Shown: positions 1-7,603, numbered from the stretch's first letter. The stretch is DNA of 17,394 bases from an uncultured Eubacteriales bacterium (GCA_900557645.1 USSZ01000023.1:1-17394), one strand, 5' to 3'. Numbers and translations are program-made. Notes: a model not told the origin generated them from the letters alone.

Positions 1-1208
1 AGTGGATACTTTTCAACCGCTTCTTGAAACAACGATTCAAGATAACTTGAATTTATATCAACTGGATCTTGTTCACGACACTTAAATGGACTTACCTTAG
101 TATTTATATCTATTGGCATAGCACGGTCATAAACTTTATCCGTAACCATAAATGTTGAATCATCATTATTTATTGTACCTATATACCATAAATTACCTGG
201 CAATCTTAACTTACCTTTTTCCAATTTCTTAGGATCATTTGGCCATGGACTAGATACTATATCTACTAACCATTCACTTCTACTTGGCATTTCAAGTATT
301 GACAACAAATCAGCAAAATAATATTCGACACGTGCTAAGTTCATTTCATCCAAAATTATTGTATGAACATTATCATCAAAACCAGCTGTATATATCTCTG
401 TTAAAGCTCTTGTTTCATTAAACTTCTTAGTAAATTCATTGAAGTATCCAAATAATTCAGTTCTATCTCTCCAAGATGGTTGAACGGATGCTACGCAGGA
501 ATCGTGTTTTAGGAATTTTCCCCAAGCATAGGCTAGGGATGTTTTACCTGTTCCTGATATACCTTGTAGGATTACCAGTTTTGTTGATGCGAGTGCTGAA
601 ATGAATAATCTTATCATTTCTGATTTATAGTACAACTTTAGTTTAGATGCTGCGAAGTTTCTAAATGTTTCAACTAGTTCTTCTAAAGTAAAATCATTGT
701 TATAATTTGCTACTTTATAGTTTGCATATTCATTATCAACTGCTGTAAGTTTCGGAAATCTACTTGCTGTTGTATCAACATTTTCTTTATTTTCTTCAGG
801 ATTTTCTTCTATTTCTTCTCCTGGTTTTAGTCCTAATTGCGAGACTTTCATTGCTAGAATACTTTCTTTTTCAGCCATTAAATCAGCTACTTGATTATTT
901 AATTCAGCTACTTCTTCTAATAGTGATTCTTCTTCAACTACTGTTTTTCTAAATTTCATATATTTTCTTATTAAGAAATATATGATAAATATTATTCCGC
1001 CTACTATTGCAAGGACTATTAGAATTGCTAGGGCGACTAATATCCATTCTGCTATTTTAAAGTCATCTTTATAAAAGTTAATTATTGCTATGTATTCTTT
1101 GATGTTAAACATATTGATTATTCCTTTTATAAATCCTTTAAACATTAGAATGAATGATTTAAAGAATTGTTCTAGGAACTCATATAAAAAGCGAAAAAAC
1201 GTATCCAT
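1..1208 (-). CDS. Membrane-anchored McrB-like AAA+ ATPase (partial, C-terminus outside window)
   Basis: The frame is open from an ATG at 1208 to the window edge (402 codons visible), so the C-terminus is missing. An AGGTGA ribosome binding site precedes the start. In order: an amphipathic, Phe-rich N-terminus (residues 1-35), one strong membrane helix (about 55-80), a charged coiled-coil-like stretch (about 88-120), an acidic linker, then an AAA+ module. Walker A is GISGTGKTS (216-224), Walker B is IILDEMNLA (284-292), and a sensor-1-like GTINNDD is at 344-350, followed by YDRA. The DEMNLA and GTINND signatures place it with the McrB/dynein-like AAA_5 group, whose best known member is the NTPase motor of McrBC restriction. 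A membrane anchor replacing the DNA-binding N-terminus of classical McrB is notable. It follows ssb by 42 nt and is probably co-transcribed. A nuclease or McrC-like partner would lie outside the window. The family call is firm; the role is inferred. Confidence 0.85.
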   Translation of the reverse strand, partial: MDTFFRFLYEFLEQFFKSFILMFKGFIKGIINMFNIKEYIAIINFYKDDFKIAEWILVALAILIVLAIVGGIIFIIYFLIRKYMKFRKTVVEEESLLEEVAELNNQVADLMAEKESILAMKVSQLGLKPGEEIEENPEENKENVDTTASRFPKLTAVDNEYANYKVANYNNDFTLEELVETFRNFAASKLKLYYKSEMIRLFISALASTKLVILQGISGTGKTSLAYAWGKFLKHDSCVASVQPSWRDRTELFGYFNEFTKKFNETRALTEIYTAGFDDNVHTIILDEMNLARVEYYFADLLSILEMPSRSEWLVDIVSSPWPNDPKKLEKGKLRLPGNLWYIGTINNDDSTFMVTDKVYDRAMPIDINTKVSPFKCREQDPVDINSSYLESLFQEAVEKYP

Positions 1209-1250
1209 ACTTCACCTACTTTACTATTACTTTTTCAGAATCGAAAAAGT

Positions 1251-1685
1251 TTATTTTTTCTTTTTATCATTCTTGTTTTGATTTTCACCAACATTGGTAT
1301 TATCTAATACATTATCTAATTTCTTTGTATCCCTATTTACACTATTATCTTCATCCTTTAATTTTTCCGCCGAAGATAAAAAAGTAACTCTTTCAGCCAC
1401 AATCTCAGTTCTTTTAAACTTATTTCCGTCTTCTTTTTCAACAATTCTTGTTTGAAGTCTTCCCTTAACTCCAATAACATCTCCTGTTCTACAGTATTCA
1501 GCAGTATTTTCTGCTACATTTGTCCACAAAGTACAATCAAAAAAGTCCGTATCATATTCTCCATTAGTATTTTTAAAAGCTCTATTTACAGCTAAAGTCA
1601 CAACACTAATCTTTTTGCCAGATTCAGTTAATTGCAATTCAGGATTTCTAACCAATCTTCCAACCAAAATAACTTGATTTAACAT
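1251..1685 (-). CDS. ssb: Single-stranded DNA-binding protein, paralogue lacking the acidic C-terminal tip
   Basis: This 144-aa OB-fold protein begins MLNQVILVGRL, the standard SSB N-terminus. It carries the conserved core (VRNPEL near the start, FFDCTLW and KGRLQTR further on). The ATG at 1685 is chosen over an upstream in-frame ATG at 1733 because AAAGGAGG lies just before it and the SSB family starts there. SSB coats single-stranded DNA and normally recruits repair and replication partners through a C-terminal DDDIPF-like tip. Here the tail is polar and ends in NDKKKK, so that tip is absent. It is not between rpsF and rpsR, the usual place of the housekeeping copy in Firmicutes, but ahead of an McrB-like ATPase gene. 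This suggests a second, specialised SSB. A frameshift in the final A-rich codons would not restore an acidic tip. Confidence 0.9.
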   Translation of the reverse strand: MLNQVILVGRLVRNPELQLTESGKKISVVTLAVNRAFKNTNGEYDTDFFDCTLWTNVAENTAEYCRTGDVIGVKGRLQTRIVEKEDGNKFKRTEIVAERVTFLSSAEKLKDEDNSVNRDTKKLDNVLDNTNVGENQNKNDKKKK

Positions 1686-1708
1686 CTCTATTCCTCCTTT
1701 CCAAAAAG

Positions 1709-1737
1709 AATATAACATAATGTAAAAAGCCAATCAA
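1709..1737 (-). promoter_or_regulatory. Candidate promoter of the ssb / McrB-like operon
   Basis: Read on the minus strand, TTGATT (1732-1737) and TATATT (1709-1714) are separated by exactly 17 nt. The predicted start falls about 17-20 nt before the ssb ATG, just ahead of the AAAGGAGG ribosome binding site. Confidence 0.6.
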
Positions 1738-1814
1738 ATAAAAAAAATTAATTCTTGTTATAAACAAAACTCCCAAATCAAATAAATGTTTAAAATAAAA
1801 GTATAATCTTCTCA

Positions 1815-1840
1815 AAAACAAATAAATATTTATTTGTTTT
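1815..1840. repeat. 26-bp perfect palindrome between ssb and the chimeric ORF
   Basis: The two 13-nt halves are exact reverse complements, built on AAATAAATATTTATTT with flanking AAAAC/GTTTT. It sits upstream of ssb on one side and just before the plus-strand chimeric frame on the other. It contains only two G/C pairs, so as RNA it would be weak. An operator is possible, but chance in AT-rich DNA cannot be excluded. Confidence 0.5.
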
Positions 1841-1857
1841 CTTCCAAAAATAAAAAA

Positions 1858-2778
1858 ATGTCAAAAAATAAAAAAGTTGTAGCAATAGGAGAAGTAGGCT
1901 TAGACTATCATTATGAAGGCTTTGACAAAAATTTGCAAAAAGAGATTTTTGTAAATCAAATAAAACTTGCAAACGAATTAAAATGGCCAGTGGTAATACA
2001 TTCTAGAGATGCAGACATGGACATGCTAGAAATATTAAAAAACAATAAAATAGAAAACGGATTTGTAATGCACTGTTTTTCATCAAGTGTTGAGGTATTA
2101 AAAGAACTACTAAAATTAGATGCATACATCCCAAGTAAAAGTGAATATAAAAAGTATTTTGATCAATTTCGTGCTTTTATGAGTGCTGATTTATCAGAAA
2201 AAGCAATGGTTCAGGGAGCATTTTGTTCATCAAATTATAAAGGGAAAGGTATGTATCCACTTCGTTCGATTGATTCTTTTGAAAGTGGACTTGTTGATGG
2301 TATTATTTATTGTATTTATCCTTCAAGTACTCCCATTTGGGTTTATTCAACAACCGAGCACACAGGTTTACGTATCGCTTTTAAGGTTAAATATAACCCA
2401 AACTCTAAACTTGTTAAAGATTTCCGAACTGAAAAACGCACAACTTTGGTTCGTGATTTTACACAAGGAATAGATATTAATGTAACAAGTTCTGCTCCAA
2501 TAGTAAAATTTGGAGGAAAGGATTGTATATGGCTTAACAAAGCATACTGCGAACATGGAATATCTAAAGAAATGGAACTTTGGACTTTAGATTTAGTTGA
2601 AAAAGCAGAACCATTTGATAAAGATGGGAAAATATATGATTTTGCGAAAGCAACAGAACTTATCAAACAATGTGATAGAGTATTAAAAGAAAATTGCACT
2701 AAAGAAGAACTTGATATGATTGTCCCTGTTGAAATGAGCAGTGAAGACAATTATGAAAAAAACAACCCCTATTTATGA
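1858..2778 (+). CDS. Chimeric ORF: truncated TatD-like nuclease joined to a DUF6273-like domain (probable remnant)
   Basis: The frame encodes 306 aa from ATG 1858. Residues 4-91 match the middle of TatD-family metal-dependent DNases: VVAIGEVGLDY, WPVVIHSRDAD and MHCFSSS, carrying metal-site residues E12, H48 and H72. The family's N-terminal HxH segment (roughly 70 residues) and the later ETDAP aspartate are both missing, so nuclease activity is not expected. Near residue 91 (about nt 2131) the similarity stops, and residues 92-175 resemble a DUF6273 domain (IPSKSEYKKYF, then YPLRS, then GLRIAF). The rest, to residue 306, is unrecognised and acidic. No Shine-Dalgarno sequence precedes the ATG. 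An in-frame TTG at 1834 was rejected for the same reason and because it lies in the palindrome. This is the only plus-strand gene. It may be two decayed genes fused by a deletion; an expressed fusion or an assembly join are alternatives. Confidence 0.6.
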   Translation: MSKNKKVVAIGEVGLDYHYEGFDKNLQKEIFVNQIKLANELKWPVVIHSRDADMDMLEILKNNKIENGFVMHCFSSSVEVLKELLKLDAYIPSKSEYKKYFDQFRAFMSADLSEKAMVQGAFCSSNYKGKGMYPLRSIDSFESGLVDGIIYCIYPSSTPIWVYSTTEHTGLRIAFKVKYNPNSKLVKDFRTEKRTTLVRDFTQGIDINVTSSAPIVKFGGKDCIWLNKAYCEHGISKEMELWTLDLVEKAEPFDKDGKIYDFAKATELIKQCDRVLKENCTKEELDMIVPVEMSSEDNYEKNNPYL

Positions 2779-2807
2779 AAATGAAGATGACTATGATGTG
2801 TCATTAT

Positions 2808-2850
2808 AAATATAAAAGACAGCATAAAAATGACGTCTTTTATATTTTTT
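2808..2850 (+). terminator. Intrinsic terminator after the chimeric ORF
   Basis: A 13-bp perfect stem (2808-2820 with 2835-2847) encloses a 14-nt loop, and the U-rich 3' arm continues into TTT. Its left arm touches the stop codon (2807-2809) of the alternative reading frame described in the findings. Confidence 0.75.
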
Positions 2851-2910
2851 ATAATAATTATTAAGTTAAATATCATTTAATTCAAATTTAGTATCAAATT
2901 TAGTATAATA

Positions 2911-2943
2911 AAAAAAAGATATGCAAAAAGCATATCTTTTTTT
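2911..2943 (-). terminator. Intrinsic terminator of tuf (works in both directions)
   Basis: A perfect 14-bp stem (2911-2924 with 2930-2943; core GATATGC/GCATATC) with a 5-nt loop begins 13 nt beyond the tuf stop. A/T runs on both outer flanks give a U-tract whichever strand is transcribed. Confidence 0.9.
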
Positions 2944-2955
2944 ATTTTTAATTTA

Positions 2956-4143
2956 TTATTCAATGATTGTTGAAACAACACCAGAACCAACTGTTCTGCC
3001 ACCTTCACGGATAGCGAAACGAAGTCCTTGTTCAATAGCAACTGGGTTAATAAGAGTAATTGTCATATTAACGTGGTCACCAGGCATAACCATTTCAACA
3101 CCTTTTTCAAGTTCAATTACACCAGTGATATCAGTTGTTCTGAAATAGAATTGAGGTCTGTAACCATTGAAGAATGGAGTATGACGACCACCTTCTTCTT
3201 TCTTTAATACGTATACTTCAGCAGTGAATTTTGTATGAGGGTGAATTGTTCCTGGTTTGCAAAGAACTTGTCCTCTTTCAATATCACTTCTTTGAATTCC
3301 ACGAAGAAGAAGACCAGCATTATCTCCTGCAATAGCAGCATCCAATGATTTATGGAACATTTCAACACCAGTAACAACTGTTTGTTTTGATGCACCAAGT
3401 CCAACGATTTCTACTGTATCACCAACTTTAACAGAACCACGTTCTACTCTACCAGTAGCAACAGTTCCACGACCAGTGATTGTGAATACGTCTTCTACAG
3501 GCATTAAGAATGGTTTGTCAGTTTCTCTTGTAGGTTCAGGGATATAAGAATCAAGAGCAGCCATTAATTCTCTGATGCAATCACAAGCAGGATTGTTTAC
3601 ATCTCCAGCTTGAGCGGCTTCAAGTGCTTTAAGTGCTGAACCTTTGATTATAGGAGTTTTATCTCCAGGGAAACCATATTCAGTAAGAAGGTCTCTGATT
3701 TCCATTTCAACAAGTTCAAGAAGTTCAGGATCGTCAACTTGATCAGTCTTGTTCATAAATACTACGATATATGGAACACCAACTTGTCTTGCAAGAAGAA
3801 TGTGTTCTCTTGTTTGAGGCATTGGACCATCAGTTGCAGCAACAACAAGGATTGCTCCATCCATTTGAGCAGCACCAGTAATCATGTTTTTAACATAGTC
3901 TGCGTGTCCTGGACAGTCAACGTGTGCATAGTGTCTGTGTTCAGTTTCATATTCTACGTGAGCAGTATTAATAGTAATACCTCTAGCCTTTTCTTCTGGG
4001 GCTTTATCAATTTCATCATATCTCATTTTTTGAGTACCGTAAATCATAGTGATTGCGGCTGTAAGAGTTGTCTTACCATGGTCAACGTGACCAATTGTAC
4101 CAACGTTTACGTGTGGCTTAGATCTAACATAAGCTTCTGCCAT
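2956..4143 (-). CDS. tuf: Elongation factor Tu
   Basis: This GTPase carries aminoacyl-tRNA to the ribosomal A site. It is 395 aa, the normal family length. GTP-binding motifs are GHVDHGKT (18-25), switch I GITINTAH (55-62), DCPGH (76-80) and NKTD (131-134), followed by domains 2 and 3 (ITGRGTVATGRVERG; GYRPQFYFRTTD). The G4 motif has Thr where many EF-Tu proteins have Cys, which is tolerated. The ATG at 4143 has AAAGGAGA upstream. It is the last gene of the str cluster but is separated from fusA by 289 nt and has its own promoter, which fits the need to make EF-Tu in excess over EF-G. A strong terminator follows. Confidence 0.99.
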   Translation of the reverse strand: MAEAYVRSKPHVNVGTIGHVDHGKTTLTAAITMIYGTQKMRYDEIDKAPEEKARGITINTAHVEYETEHRHYAHVDCPGHADYVKNMITGAAQMDGAILVVAATDGPMPQTREHILLARQVGVPYIVVFMNKTDQVDDPELLELVEMEIRDLLTEYGFPGDKTPIIKGSALKALEAAQAGDVNNPACDCIRELMAALDSYIPEPTRETDKPFLMPVEDVFTITGRGTVATGRVERGSVKVGDTVEIVGLGASKQTVVTGVEMFHKSLDAAIAGDNAGLLLRGIQRSDIERGQVLCKPGTIHPHTKFTAEVYVLKKEEGGRHTPFFNGYRPQFYFRTTDITGVIELEKGVEMVMPGDHVNMTITLINPVAIEQGLRFAIREGGRTVGSGVVSTIIE

Positions 4144-4174
4144 TTTAATATCTCCTTTTTTTATTACTAATGGT

Positions 4175-4202
4175 ATTCTAGCATATTTTTTATTAATTGC
4201 AA
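4175..4202 (-). promoter_or_regulatory. tuf promoter with extended -10
   Basis: On the minus strand, TTGCAA (4197-4202), a 16-nt spacer and TAGAAT (4175-4180) are visible. TATG one base before the -10 box makes an extended -10 element. The start would fall about 25 nt before the tuf ATG. This allows tuf to be transcribed separately from rpsL-rpsG-fusA. Confidence 0.7.
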
Positions 4203-4236
4203 AATATTTTTACAATTTTTTACTAGAATTTTATCT

Positions 4237-4389
4237 TTTTATCCTAGTTTTAAAAGGATAAAATCTTTTACAAGAGAGAAAAAAGTTGATTTTATTATTT
4301 TTCTCCCTTGGAATAGATATTTTAATTATAATTTCATAGTTTTTAAAACTATTCAATTTTATCATAAACTAGCCAAACCTAGTTATGAT
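4237..4389. repeat. Cluster of four inverted repeats in the fusA-tuf spacer
   Basis: Within 153 nt lie: (a) 4237-4244/4256-4263, TTTTATCC with GGATAAAA; (b) 4271-4283/4298-4310, 13 pairs with one G-U in the minus-strand RNA; (c) 4336-4343/4345-4352, ATAGTTTT with AAAACTAT, nearly a continuous palindrome; (d) 4361-4372/4379-4389, ATCATAAACTAG with CTAGTTATGAT, one bulge. Repeat (d) is followed on the plus strand by GTTTTGTTTTTT, so it resembles a terminator against transcription antisense to fusA. None has a clean U-tract in the fusA direction. Read-through from fusA would therefore carry a highly folded leader into tuf. Confidence 0.55.
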
Positions 4390-4432
4390 GTTTTGTTTTT
4401 TATACTATTTTTAATTAATTTATAGTCCTATT

Positions 4433-6505
4433 TTATCTATTTGCTCTTTCACCAATAATTTTTTCAGCAATTGATTTAGGAACTTCTTGATAACGAAGAG
4501 GTTCCATTACATAATTTCCTCTTCCTTGTGTTTGAGAACGAAGGTCTGTTGCATATCCAAACATTTCAGCAAGTGGAACTTCAGCATTAACTATTTGAAT
4601 ACCTGCTGCAGATTCATTTCCTGTAAGCATTCCACGACGAGATGTAAGATTGCCCATAACTGTTCCTAAATATTCATCAGGAACTTCAACTGAAACTTTC
4701 ATAATTGGCTCTAAAATCACAGGGTCTGCTTTTCTAGCACCATCTTGGAAAGCCATAGAACCAGCAATTTTGAATGCCATTTCAGATGAGTCAACTTCGT
4801 GATAAGAACCATCAACCAATGTAACTCTAAAGTCAACTGTTTCATATCCAGCAAGCACACCATTCATACGGGCTTCTTGGATACCATTGTTGATTGCAGG
4901 AATATATTCTTTTGGAACAGAACCACCAACAGTCTTATCAACAAACTCATATCCTGAGCCTGCTGGTAATGGCTCCATATCAATAATGGCATGACCATAT
5001 TGACCTTTACCACCACTTTGACGAATAAATTTACCTTCTGCTCTAACTGCTTTCTTAATTGCTTCACGGTAAGAAACTTGAGGTTTTCCTACTGTTGCTT
5101 CGACTTTAAATTCTCTTAAAAGACGATCAACAATAATTTCAAGGTGAAGTTCACCCATACCAGCAATAAGAGTTTGTCCAGTTTCTTGATTTGTTGAAAC
5201 TCTGAATGAAGGGTCTTCTCTTGAAAGTTTAGCAAGTGCCAAAGCCATTTTTTCTTGCATATCTTTTGTTTTTGGCTCAATAGCAAGTTGAATAACTGGT
5301 TCTGGGAACTCCATACTTTCAAGTTGAATTGGATGTTTTTCATCACATAGAGTATGTCCTGTGATTGTATCTTTAAGTCCTACAATTGCAGCAATATCCC
5401 CTGCTGAAACTTCTTGAATTTCTTGTCTTGTGTTTGCGTGCATACGAATAAGACGTCCAACTCTTTCTGTTTTTCCAGTATTTGAGTTGTAAACATAAGA
5501 ACCTGCTGTAAGTTTTCCACTATAAACACGGAAGAATGTAAGACCTCCAACAAATGGGTCTGTCATAATTTTGAAAGCAAGTCCAGCAAGTGGAGCATTT
5601 TCATCAGGTGCTCTTGTTTCTTCTTCTCCTGTTTCAGGATTTATACCAGAAATATGATCGATGTCAAGTGGGCTTGGAAGATAATCAACCATAGCATCGA
5701 GAAGCATTTGAACACCCTTGTTTTTATAAGAAGAACCACAAAGAACAGGAACAAGAAGTTTTTTAATAGTTGCATTTCTTATTGCTTTTTTGAGTTCTTC
5801 AATAGATATTTCTTCTCCTTCAAAATATCTTTCAAGTAAAGCATCATCAGTTTCTACGATTTTTTCAATCATTTCATCATGAAGTTTTGTTGCTTTTTCT
5901 TTATATTCTTCTGGAATTTCTGTAACTTCAATTTCTTTTCCAAGGTCATCTTTATAAATTTCTGCCTTCATAGTTAAAAGGTCAATAATTCCAGAGAAAG
6001 TATCAGCCTCTCCTATTGGCATTTGAATTGCAAGAGGCTTTGTTTTTAATCTACGTTCAATAGATTCAAGGCAACCAAAGAAATCGGCAGCATCTCTATC
6101 CATTTTATTTACATAGATTATAGTTGGAACTTTGTATTTATTTGCTTGACGCCAAACAGTTTCAGTTTGAGGTTGAACTTTATCACGAGCAGAAAGAACC
6201 AAAACTGCACCATCAAGAACTTTTAAAGAACGTTCAACTTCAATTGTAAAGTCAACGTGTCCAGGGGTATCTATAATATTGATTTTATGTCCTTTCCAGA
6301 AACAAGTTGTGCAAGCAGAGGTAATAGTAATACCACGCTCTTGCTCTTGTTCCATCCAGTCCATGGTTGCTTGACCATCATGAACTTCACCGATTTTGTG
6401 GCTTTTTCCTGTATAGAAAAGAATTCTTTCAGTAGTAGTTGTTTTACCAGCATCGATGTGAGCCATGATACCAATATTTCTAGTTAATTCTAGATTATTA
6501 GCCAT
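4433..6505 (-). CDS. fusA: Elongation factor G
   Basis: This translocation GTPase moves tRNA and mRNA through the ribosome after peptide transfer. It is 690 aa, normal for the family. Motifs are AHIDAGKT (15-22), switch I ERGITI (56-61), DTPGH (79-83) and NKMD (133-136). The domain II region follows (FKIMTDPFVGGLTFFRVYSG), then domain IV (GQYGHAIIDMEPL) and domain V near the C-terminus. The stretch after G3 (LSARDKVQPQTETVWRQ) is unlike the common AGVEPQSETVWRQ form but keeps the frame and the motif. The ATG at 6505 has AGGAGA 8 nt upstream. It lies 80 nt after rpsG in the str operon. Confidence 0.99.
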   Translation of the reverse strand: MANNLELTRNIGIMAHIDAGKTTTTERILFYTGKSHKIGEVHDGQATMDWMEQEQERGITITSACTTCFWKGHKINIIDTPGHVDFTIEVERSLKVLDGAVLVLSARDKVQPQTETVWRQANKYKVPTIIYVNKMDRDAADFFGCLESIERRLKTKPLAIQMPIGEADTFSGIIDLLTMKAEIYKDDLGKEIEVTEIPEEYKEKATKLHDEMIEKIVETDDALLERYFEGEEISIEELKKAIRNATIKKLLVPVLCGSSYKNKGVQMLLDAMVDYLPSPLDIDHISGINPETGEEETRAPDENAPLAGLAFKIMTDPFVGGLTFFRVYSGKLTAGSYVYNSNTGKTERVGRLIRMHANTRQEIQEVSAGDIAAIVGLKDTITGHTLCDEKHPIQLESMEFPEPVIQLAIEPKTKDMQEKMALALAKLSREDPSFRVSTNQETGQTLIAGMGELHLEIIVDRLLREFKVEATVGKPQVSYREAIKKAVRAEGKFIRQSGGKGQYGHAIIDMEPLPAGSGYEFVDKTVGGSVPKEYIPAINNGIQEARMNGVLAGYETVDFRVTLVDGSYHEVDSSEMAFKIAGSMAFQDGARKADPVILEPIMKVSVEVPDEYLGTVMGNLTSRRGMLTGNESAAGIQIVNAEVPLAEMFGYATDLRSQTQGRGNYVMEPLRYQEVPKSIAEKIIGERANR

Positions 6506-6527
6506 ATTTATTTCTCCTATTTTAATT

Positions 6528-6553
6528 TATAATCTTTTTTTAGTGAGATTATA
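6528..6553 (-). promoter_or_regulatory. Inverted repeat with a possible internal -10 upstream of fusA
   Basis: TATAATC (6528-6534) and GATTATA (6547-6553) form a 7-bp inverted repeat in the rpsG-fusA spacer. On the minus strand the distal arm contains a perfect TATAAT (6548-6553), but no good -35 lies 16-18 nt upstream. It is either a weak internal promoter or a small RNA hairpin ahead of fusA. Confidence 0.3.
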
Positions 6554-6585
6554 CAACACTTATCTTTTTCAAAAAATTATTTATC

Positions 6586-7059
6586 TTACCATTTGAAATG
6601 AGCAAATGCTTTATTAGCCTCAGCCATTCTATGCATTTCATCACGTCTTTTTATAGAAGCACCTGTTGAATTATAGGCATCCATAATTTCTCCAGCAAGA
6701 CGAGTCTCCATTCCTCTTTCACCACTTCTCTTTCTTGCAAAATTTACAATCCAGCGAATAGCAAGAGTTTGTCTTCTTTCAGGTCTGATTTCCATAGGTA
6801 CTTGGTAAGTAGCACCACCAACTCTTCTTGATTTTGTTTCAAGAACTGGTTTAACATTTTCAAGAGCAGTTGTGAAAACTTCAATTGGATCTAGATCCAT
6901 TTTTTCTTTTATGATATCAAACGCACCATAAACTATTCTTTGAGCAAGTCCTTTTTTACCAGATAACATAACTTGATTTACAAGTTTAGTAACAACTTTG
7001 CTCTTATAAATTGGATCAGGAAGAACTTCTTTTTTAACAGCACTATTTCTTCTTGGCAT
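6586..7059 (-). CDS. rpsG: 30S ribosomal protein S7
   Basis: This 157-aa protein is an assembly-initiating 16S rRNA-binding protein of the 30S head. It begins MPRRNSAVKKEVLPDP and contains the conserved RRVGGATYQVP and the C-terminal EANKAFAHFKW. The ATG at 7059 follows AAAAGGAGAA. It is second in the str operon, 163 nt after rpsL. That spacer is longer than usual and holds a 9-bp inverted repeat (7089-7097/7120-7128). In enterobacteria the S12-S7 spacer is the S7 autoregulation target, but I cannot tell whether this one acts that way. Confidence 0.99.
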   Translation of the reverse strand: MPRRNSAVKKEVLPDPIYKSKVVTKLVNQVMLSGKKGLAQRIVYGAFDIIKEKMDLDPIEVFTTALENVKPVLETKSRRVGGATYQVPMEIRPERRQTLAIRWIVNFARKRSGERGMETRLAGEIMDAYNSTGASIKRRDEMHRMAEANKAFAHFKW

Positions 7060-7222
7060 TTTTTTATTCTCCTTTTATCAATTTTAATAATACTTAACAA
7101 AATCAAAAATTGAAAAAATTTAAGTATTTTTAGTATTTTTTTATTAATAATTAGTTTTTTTTAGTCAAATTTCCATAAAAAACATTAAATTAAAAGAAAT
7201 TTAAACATTTAAGCAAATGTTA

Positions 7223-7603
7223 TTACTTTGTTTTCTTTGGACGTTTTGCACCATATTTAGAACGGCTTTGTTTTCTGTTTTGAACACCAGCAGTATCAAG
7301 AGTTCCTCTAATGATGTGATAACGAACACCAGGGAGGTCCTTAACTCTTCCACCACGAACAAGAACAACACTGTGCTCTTGAAGGTTGTGTCCAACTCCA
7401 GGAATATAGCAAGTTCCTTCAGTTCCGTTAGAAAGTTTTACTCTGGCAATTTTTCTGAGTGCTGAGTTAGGTTTTTTAGGTGTAGCAGTTCTAACAGAGA
7501 GACAAACACCACGTTTTTGAGGATTTTCTTCAAGCAATGGTGCTTTAGATTTCTTCTCAAAAGTTTCACGACCTTTTCTAACAAGTTGGTTTATTGTAGG
7601 CAT
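7223..7603 (-). CDS. rpsL: 30S ribosomal protein S12
   Basis: S12 lies at the decoding centre and affects accuracy. From the ATG at 7603 it is 126 aa, starting MPTINQLVRKGR. That start is preferred over an ATG two codons upstream (7609), because the AAAAGGGGA ribosome binding site (7611-7619) is 7 nt from 7603 but only 1 nt from 7609. Conserved loops TPKKPNSALRK (41-51) and GGRVKDLPGVRYH (84-96) are intact, with the lysines at 43/44 and 88 whose changes cause streptomycin resistance, so a sensitive type is expected. It heads the str operon here. A long leader with an internal terminator precedes it. Confidence 0.99.
   Translation of the reverse strand: MPTINQLVRKGRETFEKKSKAPLLEENPQKRGVCLSVRTATPKKPNSALRKIARVKLSNGTEGTCYIPGVGHNLQEHSVVLVRGGRVKDLPGVRYHIIRGTLDTAGVQNRKQSRSKYGAKRPKKTK

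Noticed and set aside
131..134. EF-Tu NKTD in place of NKCD (residue numbers of tuf) as a functional defect
   Set aside because: The G4 motif only requires NKxD; all other GTPase motifs are intact.
1230..1249. CTTTTTC/GAAAAAG hairpin between ssb and the McrB-like gene as a terminator
   Set aside because: The U-rich flank is on the plus strand, where no gene ends; in the operon direction there is no U-tract, so co-transcription is still expected.
764..1281. Two short plus-strand frames opposite the McrB-like gene
   Set aside because: They are hydrophobic low-complexity shadows of the coiled-coil and membrane region on the other strand.
1686..1733. Upstream start for ssb at 1733
   Set aside because: It would add 16 residues foreign to SSB, and its sequence contains the real RBS and the -10 box.
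2343..2750. 135-codon minus-strand frame opposite the chimeric ORF
   Set aside because: The plus-strand frame carries recognisable TatD and DUF6273-like sequence, while this one has no RBS or recognisable motif.
3739..4170. 143-codon plus-strand frame opposite tuf
   Set aside because: It is an antisense shadow of the certain EF-Tu gene, has no RBS and encodes a low-complexity Cys/Ser/Asn-rich product.
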